The position numbers and the translations under genes are program-made. Under the pieces are notes generated by a model that saw nothing but the letters and a program-made list of their open reading frames with translations, made no database searches and was not told the origin of the DNA. From positions 496,001 to 560,000 of the forward strand of contig NZ_PYJN01000013.1 of the NCBI RefSeq assembly GCF_003025035.1: a DNA stretch of 64,000 bases, written 5' to 3'. This DNA comes from Rhizobium sp. SEMIA4064 (GTDB lineage Bacteria; Pseudomonadota; Alphaproteobacteria; Rhizobiales; Rhizobiaceae). Shown one piece after another: positions 49,128-57,171 of the stretch; the stretch's first letter is position 1, and each line of letters opens with the position of its first letter.

Positions 49128-50567
49128 ATGATGCCTCCCAGGACTCAACAGCTTTCGGTGTTTCCCGCCTTCTTTCGCGTGGAAGGAAGGATCGCGGCTG
49201 TGTTCGGCAATGGTGATGAAGCCTTTGCCAAGACGCGGTTGCTGATGAATACGCAGGCGAAGATCGTCGCCTACGCGCAAACGCCGGAAGCCGATTATCA
49301 TTCCTTCCTGATCGCCAATCGCATCGAGACCGTGCGAACGGCTTTTTCGCCCGATCAGGTGGAGGGCGCTGCCCTGGTGTTCGCCGCCACCGGTGATGCC
49401 GAAGCCGACCGCGCCATCGTTGACGCTGCCCGCGCCGCAAGAATTCCGGCAAACGCCGTCGATCAGCCTGACTATTGCGATTTCTACACGCCGGCGCTGG
49501 TCAATCGCGCCCCGGTCGCTGTCGCTATCGGCACCGAAGGCGCCGGCCCCGTGCTGGCGCAGATGATCCGCGCGCAGATCGATCAATTGCTGTCGCCTTC
49601 GCTTGGCAAGCTCGCAGAACTGGCGACGAGCTATCGCAAATCCGTCGAACGCCTGGTGCCGCGTGGCGTCGCCCGCCGCGTCTTCTGGCGCCGCTTCTTT
49701 TCCGGCCCTGTTGCTGACGCCGTCAGCGCCGGTCATCTGCTGCAAGCCGAACGTGCCGCCGACAGCTTGCTGCACTCTATGCACAAGGTCGAGGGTCATG
49801 TGTGGCTGGTAGGTGCCGGTCCTGGCGCGGAAGATTTGCTGACGCTGCGCGCTCAACGCGTGATGATGGAAGCCGATGTCATCGTCTATGACGCGCTCGT
49901 CCCACAGGCGATCGTCGATATGGGCCGCCGTGACGCCGAGCGTCTTTCCGTCGGCAAACGCAAGGGCTGCCACACGAAATCCCAGGAAGAGATCAATGAT
50001 CTGCTGGTGCAGCTTGGTCAGGACGGCAAGCGCGTCGTGCGGCTGAAGTCCGGCGATCCGCTGGTCTACGGCAGGGCGGCTGAGGAAATGGCTGCCCTCC
50101 GCGCTGCTGGCGTTACCTATGAGATCGTTCCCGGTATCACCTCGGCTTTTGCTGCGGCTGCCGATTTCGAGCTGCCGTTGACGCTGCGCGGCGTCGCCTC
50201 GTCGCTGGTCTTCACCACCGGTCACGACCTGACCGGCAACGTCCTGCCGGATTGGGCGAGCCTCGCCGTATCCGGCGCGACCATCGCTGTCTATATGGGC
50301 CGCACGGTCGCCGCTTCCGTGGCCGGTCGTCTGATGGAAGCCGGGCTTCCGCCGGAGACCACCGTCGCCGTCATCGAGAACGCCAGCCGCCGCGACCGTC
50401 GCCTGATGCACGGCACCTTGAAAGATCTGCCGGACCTGGAGCATCGCGATGAACTCGGCGGTCCGGTCATGGTCATCATCGGCGACGCTGTCGCCGGCGC
50501 CAATTTCGAACAGTCCGAGCCGCTGGTCCGCCAGGAGACCGCCGCTCAAGAATTTGCAAGGAGCTGA
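49128..50567 (+). CDS. cysG: Siroheme synthase CysG
   Basis: CysG makes siroheme, the cofactor of the sulfite reductase encoded two genes downstream. The 479-residue protein has the dehydrogenase/chelatase half (about 1-200, VFGNGDEAFAKTRLL as the NAD loop and AVDQPDYCDF carrying the catalytic Asp) and the uroporphyrinogen methyltransferase half (about 215-460, VWLVGAGPGAEDLLTLRA, SGDPLVYGRAAEE, VVPGITSA-like IVPGITSAFAAA). ATG 49128 is adjacent to ATG 49131 and follows GAAGTGGAAT. The order cysG-DUF2849-cysI-DUF934 makes an assimilation operon. Confidence 0.93.
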   Translation: MMPPRTQQLSVFPAFFRVEGRIAAVFGNGDEAFAKTRLLMNTQAKIVAYAQTPEADYHSFLIANRIETVRTAFSPDQVEGAALVFAATGDAEADRAIVDAARAARIPANAVDQPDYCDFYTPALVNRAPVAVAIGTEGAGPVLAQMIRAQIDQLLSPSLGKLAELATSYRKSVERLVPRGVARRVFWRRFFSGPVADAVSAGHLLQAERAADSLLHSMHKVEGHVWLVGAGPGAEDLLTLRAQRVMMEADVIVYDALVPQAIVDMGRRDAERLSVGKRKGCHTKSQEEINDLLVQLGQDGKRVVRLKSGDPLVYGRAAEEMAALRAAGVTYEIVPGITSAFAAAADFELPLTLRGVASSLVFTTGHDLTGNVLPDWASLAVSGATIAVYMGRTVAASVAGRLMEAGLPPETTVAVIENASRRDRRLMHGTLKDLPDLEHRDELGGPVMVIIGDAVAGANFEQSEPLVRQETAAQEFARS

Positions 50568-50570
50568 TCC

Positions 50571-50885
50571 ATGGTCGACAAGGTTTTGACCGCAAACCGG
50601 CTGACCGATGGCATTGCCGTCTGGTTGGATGCCAATGGTGAGTGGGCAACCTCGCTGCAGGAGGCGCTCGTCGCTCGTCATGCCGAGGCGGATGCCGCGC
50701 TCGAGGCGATCGGCAAGCAGGCTTATGCCGATAACAAGGTCGTCGACGTCAACCTGATTGAAGTTCAGGAAACCGCCGGCAAGCTCTGGCCGCTGCGCCT
50801 GCGTGAGCGCATCCGCGCCGAAGGTCCCACGATGGAATACGCGCCGGGTTATGCCGCGGCCGATCCGGAATTCATTGCAGTCTGA
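50571..50885 (+). CDS. DUF2849-family small protein
   Basis: The 104-residue product (ANRLTDGIAVWLDANGEWATSLQEA then PLRLRERIRAEGPTMEYAPGY) matches DUF2849, a family found beside sulfite reductase genes in alphaproteobacteria. Its role is unknown; the constant linkage suggests an accessory or assembly role for siroheme-dependent sulfite reduction. It starts four bases after the cysG stop and ends seven bases before cysI, so translation is likely coupled. No signal peptide or membrane helix is visible. Confidence 0.85.
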   Translation: MVDKVLTANRLTDGIAVWLDANGEWATSLQEALVARHAEADAALEAIGKQAYADNKVVDVNLIEVQETAGKLWPLRLRERIRAEGPTMEYAPGYAAADPEFIAV

Positions 50886-50892
50886 GGAAATC

Positions 50893-52566
50893 ATGTATCG
50901 CTACGACGAATTTGACCACGCCTTTGTTGCGGAACGGGTTTCGCAGTTCCGCGATCAGGTGCAGCGGCGCCTTTCGGGTGAGCTGTCGGAAGATGCGTTC
51001 AAGCCGCTGCGTTTGATGAATGGTGTCTATCTGCAGCTCCATGCTTACATGCTGCGCATTGCCATTCCCTATGGCACGCTGAGCTCGCGCCAGGTGCGGA
51101 TGCTCGCGCATATCGGGCGCACCTATGACCGCGGTTACGGCCATTTCACCACCCGCCAGAACCTGCAGTTCAACTGGCCGAAGCTGTCCGATATACCCGA
51201 TGTGCTTGCTGAGCTTGCTTCCGTCGAGATGCACGCCATCCAGACGTCAGGCAATTGCATTCGTAACGTCACGGCCGACCATTTTGCCGGTGCCGCCGCC
51301 GATGAAGTCGCCGACCCGCGTCCCTATGCGGAAATCCTGCGGCAGTGGTCCTCCGTTCACCCGGAATTCTCCTTCCTGCCGCGCAAGTTCAAGATTGCTG
51401 TCACCGGCGCCGAGCGCGACCGTGCCGCCATCCAGGTGCATGATATCGGCCTGCATCTGAAGAAAAACGACAAGGGCGAGATCGGCTTTGCCGTCTATGT
51501 CGGTGGCGGGCAGGGCCGCACGCCGATGGTCGCCAAGCTGATCCGCGAGTTCTTGCCGGAAGAAGACTTGCTGTCCTACACGACCGCCATCGTGCGCGTG
51601 TACAATCTGCACGGCCGCCGCGACAACAAATACAAGGCCCGCATCAAGATCCTCGTGCACGAAACCGGTGCTGCGGAATTGGCACGTCAGGTCGAGGCCG
51701 AGTTTGCAAACCTGAAAGACACGGAACTGAAGCTTCCTGAGGCCGACGTTCAGGCGATCGCGACCTATTTCGCACCTCCGGCTCTGCCGGAACGCGCCGA
51801 AGGCTGGGAAAACCTCGCCCACTGGAAGAAGGCCGATCCGGCCTTTGCCCGCTGGGTTCAGCAGAATGTGCAGCCGCACAAGAATCCCGATTACGGCATG
51901 GTGACGATCTCGCTGAAGCCGATCGGCGGTATTCCGGGCGATGCTTCGGACGCGCAGATGGATGTGGTGGCCGATATCGCCGAAGAATATGCCTTCGACG
52001 AAATCCGCGTCAGCCACGAGCAGAATCTGATCCTGCCGCATGTGGCGCTGGCCGATCTCGAAGCCGTCTATCGCGGCCTGGTCGCCGCCGGTCTCGAAAC
52101 CGCCAATGCCGGCCTGATCACCGACATTATCGCCTGTCCCGGCCTCGACTATTGCGCTCTCGCCAATGCTCGTTCGATCCCGGTTGCGCAGGAAATCTCC
52201 AGGCGCTTCGGTTCGGCCGAGCGTCAGGCCGAAATCGGTGAGCTGAAGATCAAGATTTCGGGCTGCATCAATGCCTGCGGCCACCACCATGTCGGCCATA
52301 TCGGCCTGCTTGGCGTCGAGAAGAAGGGTGCGGAACTCTATCAGATCACGCTCGGCGGCTCCGGCGATGAGCATACCTCGATCGGTGAGATCATCGGCCG
52401 CGGTTTCGAGCCGGAAAAGGTGACCGATGCGATCGAGACGATCGTCGATACCTATCTCGGCCTGCGTCTGGAGCCTTCCGAAACCTTCCTCGCCGCCTAT
52501 CGTCGCGTCGGACCGCAGCCTTTCAAGGATGCGCTCTACGGCTCGGCAGCGGCCGAAGCGGCGTAA
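50893..52566 (+). CDS. cysI: Nitrite/sulfite reductase, hemoprotein type
   Basis: The 557-residue protein has two ferredoxin-like half domains followed by siroheme/4Fe-4S halves (GYGHFTTRQNLQFNWPKL in the first). The cluster ligands are Cys415, Cys421, Cys458 and Cys462 (CPGLDYC and SGCINAC). No flavoprotein subunit (CysJ) is encoded nearby, so it likely takes electrons from ferredoxin, consistent with the neighbouring fpr. Sulfite is favoured over nitrite because of the cysG, DUF2849 and DUF934 context. The ATG at 50893 follows GAGGAAATC. Confidence 0.93.
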   Translation: MYRYDEFDHAFVAERVSQFRDQVQRRLSGELSEDAFKPLRLMNGVYLQLHAYMLRIAIPYGTLSSRQVRMLAHIGRTYDRGYGHFTTRQNLQFNWPKLSDIPDVLAELASVEMHAIQTSGNCIRNVTADHFAGAAADEVADPRPYAEILRQWSSVHPEFSFLPRKFKIAVTGAERDRAAIQVHDIGLHLKKNDKGEIGFAVYVGGGQGRTPMVAKLIREFLPEEDLLSYTTAIVRVYNLHGRRDNKYKARIKILVHETGAAELARQVEAEFANLKDTELKLPEADVQAIATYFAPPALPERAEGWENLAHWKKADPAFARWVQQNVQPHKNPDYGMVTISLKPIGGIPGDASDAQMDVVADIAEEYAFDEIRVSHEQNLILPHVALADLEAVYRGLVAAGLETANAGLITDIIACPGLDYCALANARSIPVAQEISRRFGSAERQAEIGELKIKISGCINACGHHHVGHIGLLGVEKKGAELYQITLGGSGDEHTSIGEIIGRGFEPEKVTDAIETIVDTYLGLRLEPSETFLAAYRRVGPQPFKDALYGSAAAEAA

Positions 52567-52576
52567 GGAGATGGCC

Positions 52577-53089
52577 ATGACGAAGATTTGGCGGGAAACC
52601 GGTTTTGTCGCAAACGATCCCTGGATCATCGAAACCGATGAGCTGAAGGCGACGGAAGAGCAGAAGCCGCTGCTCGGCCTCGATGCCCTGATTGCCAAGG
52701 CCGAGGAAAGCAACGATATCGGCCTCGGCGTCTTGATCAAGCCGGCTGACGATGTGACCCGGCTGGAGCCCTATCTCGATCGCCTGGAGATCGTCGCCGT
52801 GGCGTTTCCGGCTTTCAACGATGGCCGCGCCTTCAGCCACGCCTCGCTGCTGCGCCAGCGCCTCGGCTACACCAGCGAGCTGCGTGCGGTTGGCGATGTG
52901 CTGATTGACCAGGTTCCATTGATGTTGCGGGTCGGTATTGATAGTTTCGCAGTCACCAACGAGACGGCGCTGAATCGGCTTTCGGAACAGCGCCTGCCGG
53001 GCATTCCGCATCACTATCAGCCGACCGCCCGGCATTCCGAAGGCGGCCAAGCCTATAGCTGGCGCCGCCAGGCCGCCAAAACGGCCTGA
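52577..53089 (+). CDS. DUF934-family protein (sulfite reductase-linked)
   Basis: The 170-residue product belongs to DUF934, often annotated as an oxidoreductase-associated protein next to cysI and cysH. It has the block VAVAFPAFNDGRAFSHASLLRQRLGYTSELRAVGDVLIDQVPLMLR. Its biochemical activity is unknown. I chose ATG 52577, six bases after the GGAG site; ATG 52571 sits too close. cysH and cysD, common partners, are not in this window. fpr follows after a 235-bp gap with its own regulatory-looking palindrome. Confidence 0.85.
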   Translation: MTKIWRETGFVANDPWIIETDELKATEEQKPLLGLDALIAKAEESNDIGLGVLIKPADDVTRLEPYLDRLEIVAVAFPAFNDGRAFSHASLLRQRLGYTSELRAVGDVLIDQVPLMLRVGIDSFAVTNETALNRLSEQRLPGIPHHYQPTARHSEGGQAYSWRRQAAKTA

Positions 53090-53245
53090 TGCGGCTTTCA
53101 GCCCCAGGAGTGGCGGCAATGCGAGATACATCGGATTGCCGCATTCTAGTGACTATATATGGCTGACATGATGGCGTGAATCTTGACCGGAACACGCATA
53201 TTTTATGCCGGCGCCGTGTGATGGAATAGAATGCCTTTAAATCGG

Positions 53246-53266
53246 GGCTATATTATAATATCAGCC
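53246..53266 (+). promoter_or_regulatory. AT-rich palindrome upstream of fpr
   Basis: ATATTATAATAT (53250-53261) is a perfect 12-bp palindrome flanked by GGCT (53246-53249) and AGCC (53263-53266). It is about 60 bp before the fpr start and may be an operator for redox or iron control; the regulator is not identified. Confidence 0.4.
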
Positions 53267-53324
53267 TCGCGAAACGCAGCTTGCCAAGAATGACGTGTAC
53301 GACGAATACGGGATCCGAGACCGA

Positions 53325-54137
53325 ATGAACGCCCCCGCCAAGACCGAAGACTTTGTTTCCGCAGTGCCCGCCGGCGTCTTTGCCGAGAAGGTACTGAGCG
53401 TGACGCATTATACCGACCGGCTCTTTCGCTTTACGATGACCCGGCCGCAGGGCTTCCGCTTCCGCTCGGGCGAGTTCGCGATGATTGGCCTTATGGTCGA
53501 CGGCAAGCCGCTTTACCGCGCCTATTCGATCGCGAGCCCTGCCTGGGCCGATGAGCTTGAATTCTTCTCGATCAAGGTGCCGGATGGTCCGCTGACCTCG
53601 CATCTACAGAACATCAAGCCGGGCGACGAAGTGCTGATGCGCAAGAAGCCGACGGGCACGCTGGTGCTCGACGCGCTGACGCCGGGCAAGCGGCTCTATA
53701 TGTTCTCGACCGGCACCGGCATTGCGCCTTTCGCCAGCCTGATCCGCGATCCAGAGACCTATGAGAAGTTCGAGGAAGTGATCCTCACGCATACAACCCG
53801 TGATGTGGCAGAGCTGAAATACGGCTTCGACCTCGTCGAGGAAATCAGCAACGATGAAATCCTGAGTGAAGTCGTCGGCGACAAGCTGCGCCACTATGCG
53901 ACCGTCACCCGCGAAGAGTTTCCCTTCAAGGGCCGCATTACCGATCTCATCGAAAACGGCAAGCTCTTCACCGATCTCGGCATTCCCACGTTGGATCCCG
54001 CGGTCGACCGCGGCATGATCTGCGGTTCCTCGGCCATGCTGAAGGACACTAAGGACCTGCTTGAGAAGGCAGGCCTCAACGAAGGCGCCAACAGCAAGCC
54101 GGCCGAATTCGTCATCGAACGCGCCTTCGTCGGCTAA
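53325..54137 (+). CDS. fpr: Ferredoxin-NADP reductase
   Basis: Fpr exchanges electrons between NADPH and ferredoxin or flavodoxin and takes part in the oxidative stress response. The 270-residue protein has the FAD motif RAYSIAS (with Pro/Arg before it), the NADP loop MFSTGTGIAPFASLIRDPETYEKF and the CGSSAMLKDTKDLL block, with the C-terminal extension AFVG of the subclass found in alphaproteobacteria. Its neighbour cysI probably depends on reduced ferredoxin. The start at 53325 is chosen from family length; 53295 is an in-frame alternative. Confidence 0.95.
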   Translation: MNAPAKTEDFVSAVPAGVFAEKVLSVTHYTDRLFRFTMTRPQGFRFRSGEFAMIGLMVDGKPLYRAYSIASPAWADELEFFSIKVPDGPLTSHLQNIKPGDEVLMRKKPTGTLVLDALTPGKRLYMFSTGTGIAPFASLIRDPETYEKFEEVILTHTTRDVAELKYGFDLVEEISNDEILSEVVGDKLRHYATVTREEFPFKGRITDLIENGKLFTDLGIPTLDPAVDRGMICGSSAMLKDTKDLLEKAGLNEGANSKPAEFVIERAFVG

Positions 54138-54148
54138 ACGAAAAATAC

Positions 54149-54174
54149 GAAGCAGTTTTCCATCCGGGATTGCA
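54149..54174. repeat. Rhizobial repeat core (copy 4, inverted)
   Basis: The reverse complement of 54149-54174 matches the core of the repeat at 47347-47373 (CGCAATTCCGG then GGAAAACCGCTTCG) with a few substitutions. It lies downstream of fpr. Confidence 0.45.
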
Positions 54175-54237
54175 AAATAGGCTAATTCCGCGTTTTCGTG
54201 AAAAGCGAAACTGCTCTCGGATATCGGAATAGGTAAG

Positions 54238-54265
54238 GCGGTCTCGATAGCGAGGCCGCTTTTTT
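54238..54265 (+). terminator. Intrinsic terminator of fpr
   Basis: GCGGTCTCG (54238-54246) and CGAGGCCGC (54251-54259) form a 9-bp stem with a T-G wobble and a 4-nt loop, followed by six T residues. It ends at the stop of the convergent GntR gene. Confidence 0.92.
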
Positions 54266-54879
54266 CATCTGTCGCTGAGATAATCGATCAGTGTTGCCAT
54301 CACTTTGCGGGCATCATCGCTGTCGCCCCGATGGATTGCCGTGATGACGCTGACATGCAACGCAATCGACCGGTCCATGCCATCGGGCGTAGCGGTCGAA
54401 TACCAGAGCCGGCGCGAATGCGTCTGCACGGGTCCGAGTGCGGCCGTGATGAAGCCGTTCGGACAGGCCTCCTCAAGGATTTCATCGAACGCCTTGTCGG
54501 CAGCGAAGAAGCCAGGCAGATCGCGCGTTGCGGCGCAATCACTCATGAGCCGGGCGCACTCAAGCAACTGTTCCCGTTGTTCCTCAGTGGCATGGCTGGC
54601 GACCAGCGATGCGGCGATCGGTTCGAGTTCGCGCCTGACCTGCATCACATGCATATGGTCTCCCGGCCGAATCTCCGCGATCTGCAATCCGACGCGCGGC
54701 CTTACATGAATCAACCCTTGCCACGCCAGCTTCTGAATCGCCTCGCGCACCGGCGTGCGCCCATGGCCTGCCAATTCGATCAGTTGCTTTTCCGTGACCA
54801 GTGCACCCGGTTTCAGCGCCAACGTCACGATCCGATGCTCAAGGGCGAGATAAGCAAGATGGCTTTGCGAATTCAGCAT
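54265..54879 (-). CDS. GntR-family (FCD) transcriptional regulator
   Basis: The protein has an N-terminal winged helix of the FadR type (ALKPGALVTEKQLIELAGHGRTPVREAIQKLAWQGLIHVRPRVG) and an FCD ligand-binding domain with acidic helices (about residues 80-205). FCD regulators usually sense carboxylic acids and control a nearby catabolic gene; no such gene is adjacent, so the target is unknown. From ATG 54879 (MLNSQSHLAYLA) the product has 204 residues; the GTG at 54906 is in frame but lies in a palindrome and lacks a ribosome site. Two identical palindromes are found at its 5' end, suggesting autoregulation. Confidence 0.82.
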   Translation of the reverse strand: MLNSQSHLAYLALEHRIVTLALKPGALVTEKQLIELAGHGRTPVREAIQKLAWQGLIHVRPRVGLQIAEIRPGDHMHVMQVRRELEPIAASLVASHATEEQREQLLECARLMSDCAATRDLPGFFAADKAFDEILEEACPNGFITAALGPVQTHSRRLWYSTATPDGMDRSIALHVSVITAIHRGDSDDARKVMATLIDYLSDR

Positions 54880-54895
54880 TCTCGGGCGATTCCAT

Positions 54896-54952
54896 TGATA
54901 TATCACAAGTTGCCATGGCGTCGTCGCGATGGCAAGCGACGGTGATATATCA
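54896..54952 (-). promoter_or_regulatory. Paired palindromes TGATATATCA before gntR
   Basis: The 10-bp palindrome TGATATATCA occurs at 54896-54905 and again at 54943-54952, 47 bp apart. The arrangement fits two dimer sites of the adjacent FCD regulator around its own promoter. No other promoter-distal copy was noticed in the window. Confidence 0.6.
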
Positions 54953-55062
54953 GGTGAGATCGGCCGGCTGCGAGCCCGCCTGCCGGACCTGTCAAAGTTC
55001 TGATTTGGTGGAATCGGACGGTCAAGGGCCGGGCGAGGGGAGCCCGTGACCGTGAGATAGGG

Positions 55063-55269
55063 TCAATAGCCGATTGCGGAGGATAGGCTCGGCGGCTTCC
55101 GCTTGGCAGCCATCAGCAAATCCAGTTCCGTCGAAGACGGTCCGAACTTGTCGAACAGCCGCTTGGCTTCCTTGTCGTCGAGGCGATATTTTCGTGCGAA
55201 TTCGGCGATGCTGTAGGGGCGACCGCGTATTACTTTCCGGCCCGGCGTCTGATTGGCGCTTTGGGTCAT
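55063..55269 (-). CDS. DUF3606-like small protein
   Basis: The 68-residue product contains RPYSIAEFARKYRLDDKEAKRLFDKFG, a helical segment resembling DUF3606 small proteins (a helix pair without known function). It has an AGGAGG-like ribosome site upstream of the start at 55269 and is of normal GC. The assignment to DUF3606 is a similarity by eye only. It is isolated between gntR and the GlsB-like gene. Confidence 0.6.
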   Translation of the reverse strand: MTQSANQTPGRKVIRGRPYSIAEFARKYRLDDKEAKRLFDKFGPSSTELDLLMAAKRKPPSLSSAIGY

Positions 55270-55443
55270 GCTTCCAACCTCCTCTTCCGTCTACCCAACA
55301 AAAGTTAGGGCTGCGGATGCGGTTGAAAAGGGTTGTGAAAGGCAAAATGTCACATAAATACAATAAAAAAGGGAAGACGAGATATCCCCATCTTCCCTTT
55401 GAGCATCTCTGTCCGGACGGCTTTCTGCTCGCGCAGCGCGCGC

Positions 55444-55701
55444 CTATCGCCTGATCAACCGACCGACGAAGATCAGGATGCAGGCACCAATGAAGCCGGT
55501 GATCAGATAGTTGAGCCATGCGTTGAACGGCAATGCGATGTGCAGGGCCCCAAGGAGCCAGCTAGCAACAATTGCCCCGACGATGCCGAGGATGATGTTC
55601 ATGATAACGCCCATGTTGCTTTCCATGAGCTTTTCGGCGAGCCAGCCGGCGAAGCCGCCAATAATGATCGCTGCGATCCAACCGACGTGTGCGTCTTCCA
55701 T
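55444..55701 (-). CDS. GlsB/YeaQ/YmgE-family small membrane protein
   Basis: The 85-residue product (VGWIAAIIIGGFAGWLAEKLMESNMGVIMNIILGIVGAIVASWLLGALHIALPFNAW in short segments, ending ACILIFVGRLIRR) is the third member of the family in this window and closest to the one at 32691. GAGGAGG precedes the start at 55701. General stress response is the usual context; no partner gene is apparent here. Confidence 0.85.
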   Translation of the reverse strand: MEDAHVGWIAAIIIGGFAGWLAEKLMESNMGVIMNIILGIVGAIVASWLLGALHIALPFNAWLNYLITGFIGACILIFVGRLIRR

Positions 55702-55837
55702 AAATATCCTCCTCAAGGAATCGGCAAGTTACTGATAAAAGTTGATATACACCAAAAGCGATTCGGCCCGCAAACAATTGCGTTTGGGTTGCGAACAGAG
55801 CCGCTGGCTGGCAAAGCGCGATTATTGGGGAAAAATG

Positions 55838-56044
55838 TTACCGTTGTTCCGGGGCGCCGAGACAGGCTTTGAGATCGGCTAACTGTTTTCTCAAATCCTC
55901 GGCGACTTCATCGGTCGTGTCGATGAACCGGTTGTTTTCCACGACATGTACGCGGATGCGGCCCTGTTTCAGACAATGCAGGTGGAAACGCAGAAATTGC
56001 TCCTGTGCCTTGCACCATTTATCGAGCTCGGATTTCTGCTTCAT
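55838..56044 (-). CDS. Hypothetical small protein
   Basis: From ATG 56044 the product has 68 residues, mostly charged and helical (KQKSELDKWCKAQEQFLRFHLHCLKQGRIRVHVVENNRFIDTTDEVAEDLRKQLADLKACLG). I recognise no family. It has two Cys-rich points and no membrane segment. The in-frame start at 56074 would lengthen it by 10 residues. Isolated between GlsB and the tRNA region. Confidence 0.5.
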   Translation of the reverse strand: MKQKSELDKWCKAQEQFLRFHLHCLKQGRIRVHVVENNRFIDTTDEVAEDLRKQLADLKACLGAPEQR

Positions 56045-56525
56045 TGGCGCCCTCGACCCCCAGTGCCGGCCCAAACCTGATACCGGGCAGATATCTTAAG
56101 AATTCAGGCAACTAGCATTCAATAATGCCGTGTTCGCTCAAAAACATCCTATCAAAACCGTGGTAACATTCCGACGTGGCGCTCGCCGAGTCATTCGTTC
56201 GAATAAGAAAGGCGTAGTCGCCCCTCAAAAAGTCTGCGGCAATCTCCCGAAAAGGCAAGAATAATCTATAAGATAATCCTTAAATTGAGGAATCATGCCC
56301 TTCCGTATCATCAAAACGACCAATCCTTGCTTTTTTCCAGCTTGAAACCACTGCTTGATGCGCTGATCTTTCCAAGTCGCGCATCGAGACAGGCAGGTTT
56401 CACCACGTCGACATGCGGAAAAGCATTGTCCGTCGCCGCAACTGCGATTTTATGGGTTGACCGCAATAGGGCGTCTGCATATGTTCCGCGCACTTCCAGC
56501 CGGGGTGTGACCATCCGCGGACAGG
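56045..56525. promoter_or_regulatory. Region upstream of tRNA-Lys with a probable tRNA promoter
   Basis: TTGACC at 56457-56462 and a CATATG/ATATGT box at about 56478-56484 are 15-16 bases apart and about 42 bp before the tRNA, a plausible sigma-70-type promoter. The rest shows no supportable gene; a 67-codon minus-strand frame at 56311-56514 lies across the promoter and lacks a ribosome site. Confidence 0.5.
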
Positions 56526-56601
56526 GAGAGCGTAGCTCAGCCGGTAGAGCAACTGACTTTTAATCAGTAGGTCATGGGTTCGAATCCCATCGCTCTCACC
56601 A
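56526..56601 (+). tRNA. tRNA-Lys (anticodon TTT)
   Basis: The acceptor stem GAGAGCG (56526-56532) pairs with CGCTCTC, and CCA is encoded at the end (76 nt in total). The D arm is GCTCAGCCGGTAGAGC, the anticodon loop CTTTTAA with anticodon TTT at 56559-56561, and the T loop GGTTCGAATCCC is intact. Confidence 0.97.
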
Positions 56602-56755
56602 AAAAATCCAGGAAAGTCAGACAGTTTATAGGGCAGGGCCTTTTATCTCCGGCCTGTTCAGCCGTTTTCGTGTCTACCCTATGTCCGAATGAGAACGACC
56701 TGTGTCCGCCTCGACCGGGCAAGCGATTTGCTGCGCCGTCGCACCTGTCGGTCTG

Positions 56756-56968
56756 CTAGCCGGCGGATGCTCGTTCGACATAGCGGAAGATTCTGGTCAC
56801 GGTCGATCGGCTGACGCCTGCCTCTTGGGCGATGCAATCCATCGACTTTCCCTCGGCCTTTAAGCGAAAAACGCTTTCCTCTTTATGCCTCATGGCCGTG
56901 GCCGACGAATCGTGCACCGGCGTCATGCCGACGGAGGTTTCGGAATGCTCTGTAACAACAGCCGCCAT
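56756..56968 (-). CDS. Small helix-turn-helix protein (resolvase-type HTH)
   Basis: From ATG 56968, preceded by AGGGAGCG, the product has 70 residues. Residues 25-65 (MRHKEESVFRLKAEGKSMDCIAQEAGVSRSTVTRIFRYVERA) form a helix-turn-helix like the C-terminal DNA-binding domain of Hin/resolvase recombinases, but no catalytic serine domain is present. It could be a regulator or the remnant of a recombinase. It lies 155 bp from tRNA-Lys, a common integration site; no attachment repeats were found. Confidence 0.6.
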   Translation of the reverse strand: MAAVVTEHSETSVGMTPVHDSSATAMRHKEESVFRLKAEGKSMDCIAQEAGVSRSTVTRIFRYVERASAG

Positions 56969-57171
56969 GATACGCTCCCTTGCAATCATTGGAGAGCTAG
57001 AAGAAATGACGTCAATGTTGCTGTGAGTAAATTCGGATATTAGCAGTATATGAAGCAATCTTTATTCGGTAGGGGTGCGGCCTTGTGCCCGCTTCGCCCG
57101 CGAAAAGGTGATTGGCGTTCCGGCCCCGGCAACGCTAGTAAGACGGCTGAATGACATAGCCGGAGTCTATC

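Noticed and set aside
49014..50894. A 626-codon minus-strand open frame opposite cysG
   Set aside because: No family features or ribosome site; it lies opposite a well-supported CysG and DUF2849.
56311..56514. 67-codon minus-strand frame upstream of tRNA-Lys
   Set aside because: Overlaps the likely tRNA promoter and has no ribosome site; not enough evidence for a gene.
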